Of a stretch of 64,000 nucleotides of DNA, positions 63,846-64,000 are shown piece by piece (within the stretch, counting starts at the first letter, position 1; the number at the start of each line of letters is the position of its first letter). The notes under the pieces are model-generated. The model had not been told where the DNA came from, did not search any database, and saw only the letters and a program-made list of their open reading frames with translations. This DNA comes from Diaporthe sp. PMI_573. Taxonomy: Eukaryota > Ascomycota > Sordariomycetes > Diaporthales > Diaporthaceae. The DNA lies in assembly GCA_021399435.1 (NCBI GenBank), contig JAJTUP010000073.1, positions 62,001 through 126,000 of the forward strand, in the 5' to 3' direction. The position numbers and the translations under genes were made by a program.

Positions 63846-64000
63846 ATGGATGCGAACAACGGCCTCGAACTCGGCCTCGACAACCCATCTCCATCATACT
63901 CATCACTTCGGTCGTCCTTGGTGGACAGCCACTCACCACACTCTTTCGCGCAATCATCATGGGCTAAAGACTTAACCACACAACGTCCTCAGGAAGGCGG
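63846..64000 (+). CDS. possible 5' exon at window edge
   Basis: An ATG opens 51 codons without a stop up to the window end. The product is Ser- and Asn-rich and starts MDANNGLELGLDNPSPSYSS. This composition is like the disordered start of many fungal nuclear proteins. Nothing more can be said; the remainder lies outside the window. Confidence 0.3.
   Translation, partial: MDANNGLELGLDNPSPSYSSLRSSLVDSHSPHSFAQSSWAKDLTTQRPQEG

Overview
The window looks like a transposon-saturated piece of a filamentous ascomycete genome, probably Sordariomycete-like. The evidence is the short (41-111 nt) GT-AG introns, families largely restricted to filamentous ascomycetes (Clr5, DUF3716-like, MIZ-type, NACHT/STAND, fungal F-box and BCS1-like proteins), and fungal hAT, pogo/Fot, Hop-like MULE, copia, Tad-like LINE, gypsy and Helitron elements. 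Species cannot be named from this alone. Mobile-element remnants cover roughly half of the 64 kb and most are broken, which suits an accessory, subtelomeric or repeat-rich compartment.

Layout. 0.8-2.7 kb: a Clr5-domain gene on the minus strand, then 3 kb of AT-rich DNA without recognisable genes. 5.7-9.5 kb: a block bracketed by perfect 40-bp inverted repeats that holds a MYND-finger gene, a relic of a PIF1/Helitron helicase and a Hop-like MULE transposase lacking its catalytic middle. 9.5-11.5 kb: a pogo element with perfect 34-bp ends, inserted at the very tip of that block; its transposase is one frame broken only by three TAG codons. 11.7-14.4 kb: a truncated copia pol. 15.4-17.9 kb: an F-box protein and a Gly-rich NTF2-like protein. 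18.8-30.6 kb: a field of hAT remnants (one with terminal repeats, one probably nested in another) around a gene predicted to join a transthyretin-like sandwich to a SANT/Myb-like helix set. 30.9-39 kb: debris of a LINE, an Fta2-like kinetochore gene, an acidic unknown protein, a pogo transposase with a substituted third catalytic Asp, a second copia piece and a NACHT-protein piece. 39-41.2 kb: non-coding DNA with dispersed 30-35-bp repeats and a three-exon DUF3716-like gene. 41.5-48 kb: a nearly complete Helitron (DUF6570-like, HUH Rep and PIF1 helicase regions) with one frameshift and one intron. 48.3-50.6 kb: a gene cut by a gypsy fragment, an acidic repeat and the end of an SRPK-like kinase. 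51-55 kb: a small three-exon gene and an intact BCS1-like AAA ATPase. 56-58.3 kb: pieces of a hAT, an MFS transporter and a MIZ/SP-RING protein. 58.7-61.1 kb: a large Ulp1-like protein whose expected catalytic His and Cys appear replaced. 61.2-62.9 kb: another hAT transposase lacking its C-terminus. A possible 5' exon runs off the right edge.

The genes do not form a pathway. The likely functional host genes are the Clr5, F-box, NTF2-like, TTR/SANT, DUF3716-like, small three-exon, BCS1-like and Ulp1-like genes. The observations most worth following are the gene-carrying MULE-like block, the Ulp1-like presumed pseudoprotease beside a MIZ/SP-RING fragment (both SUMO-pathway folds), the TTR-SANT fusion, and the Helitron sitting between two short non-transposon genes. 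Frameshift and splice claims come from reading by eye and have no transcript support.
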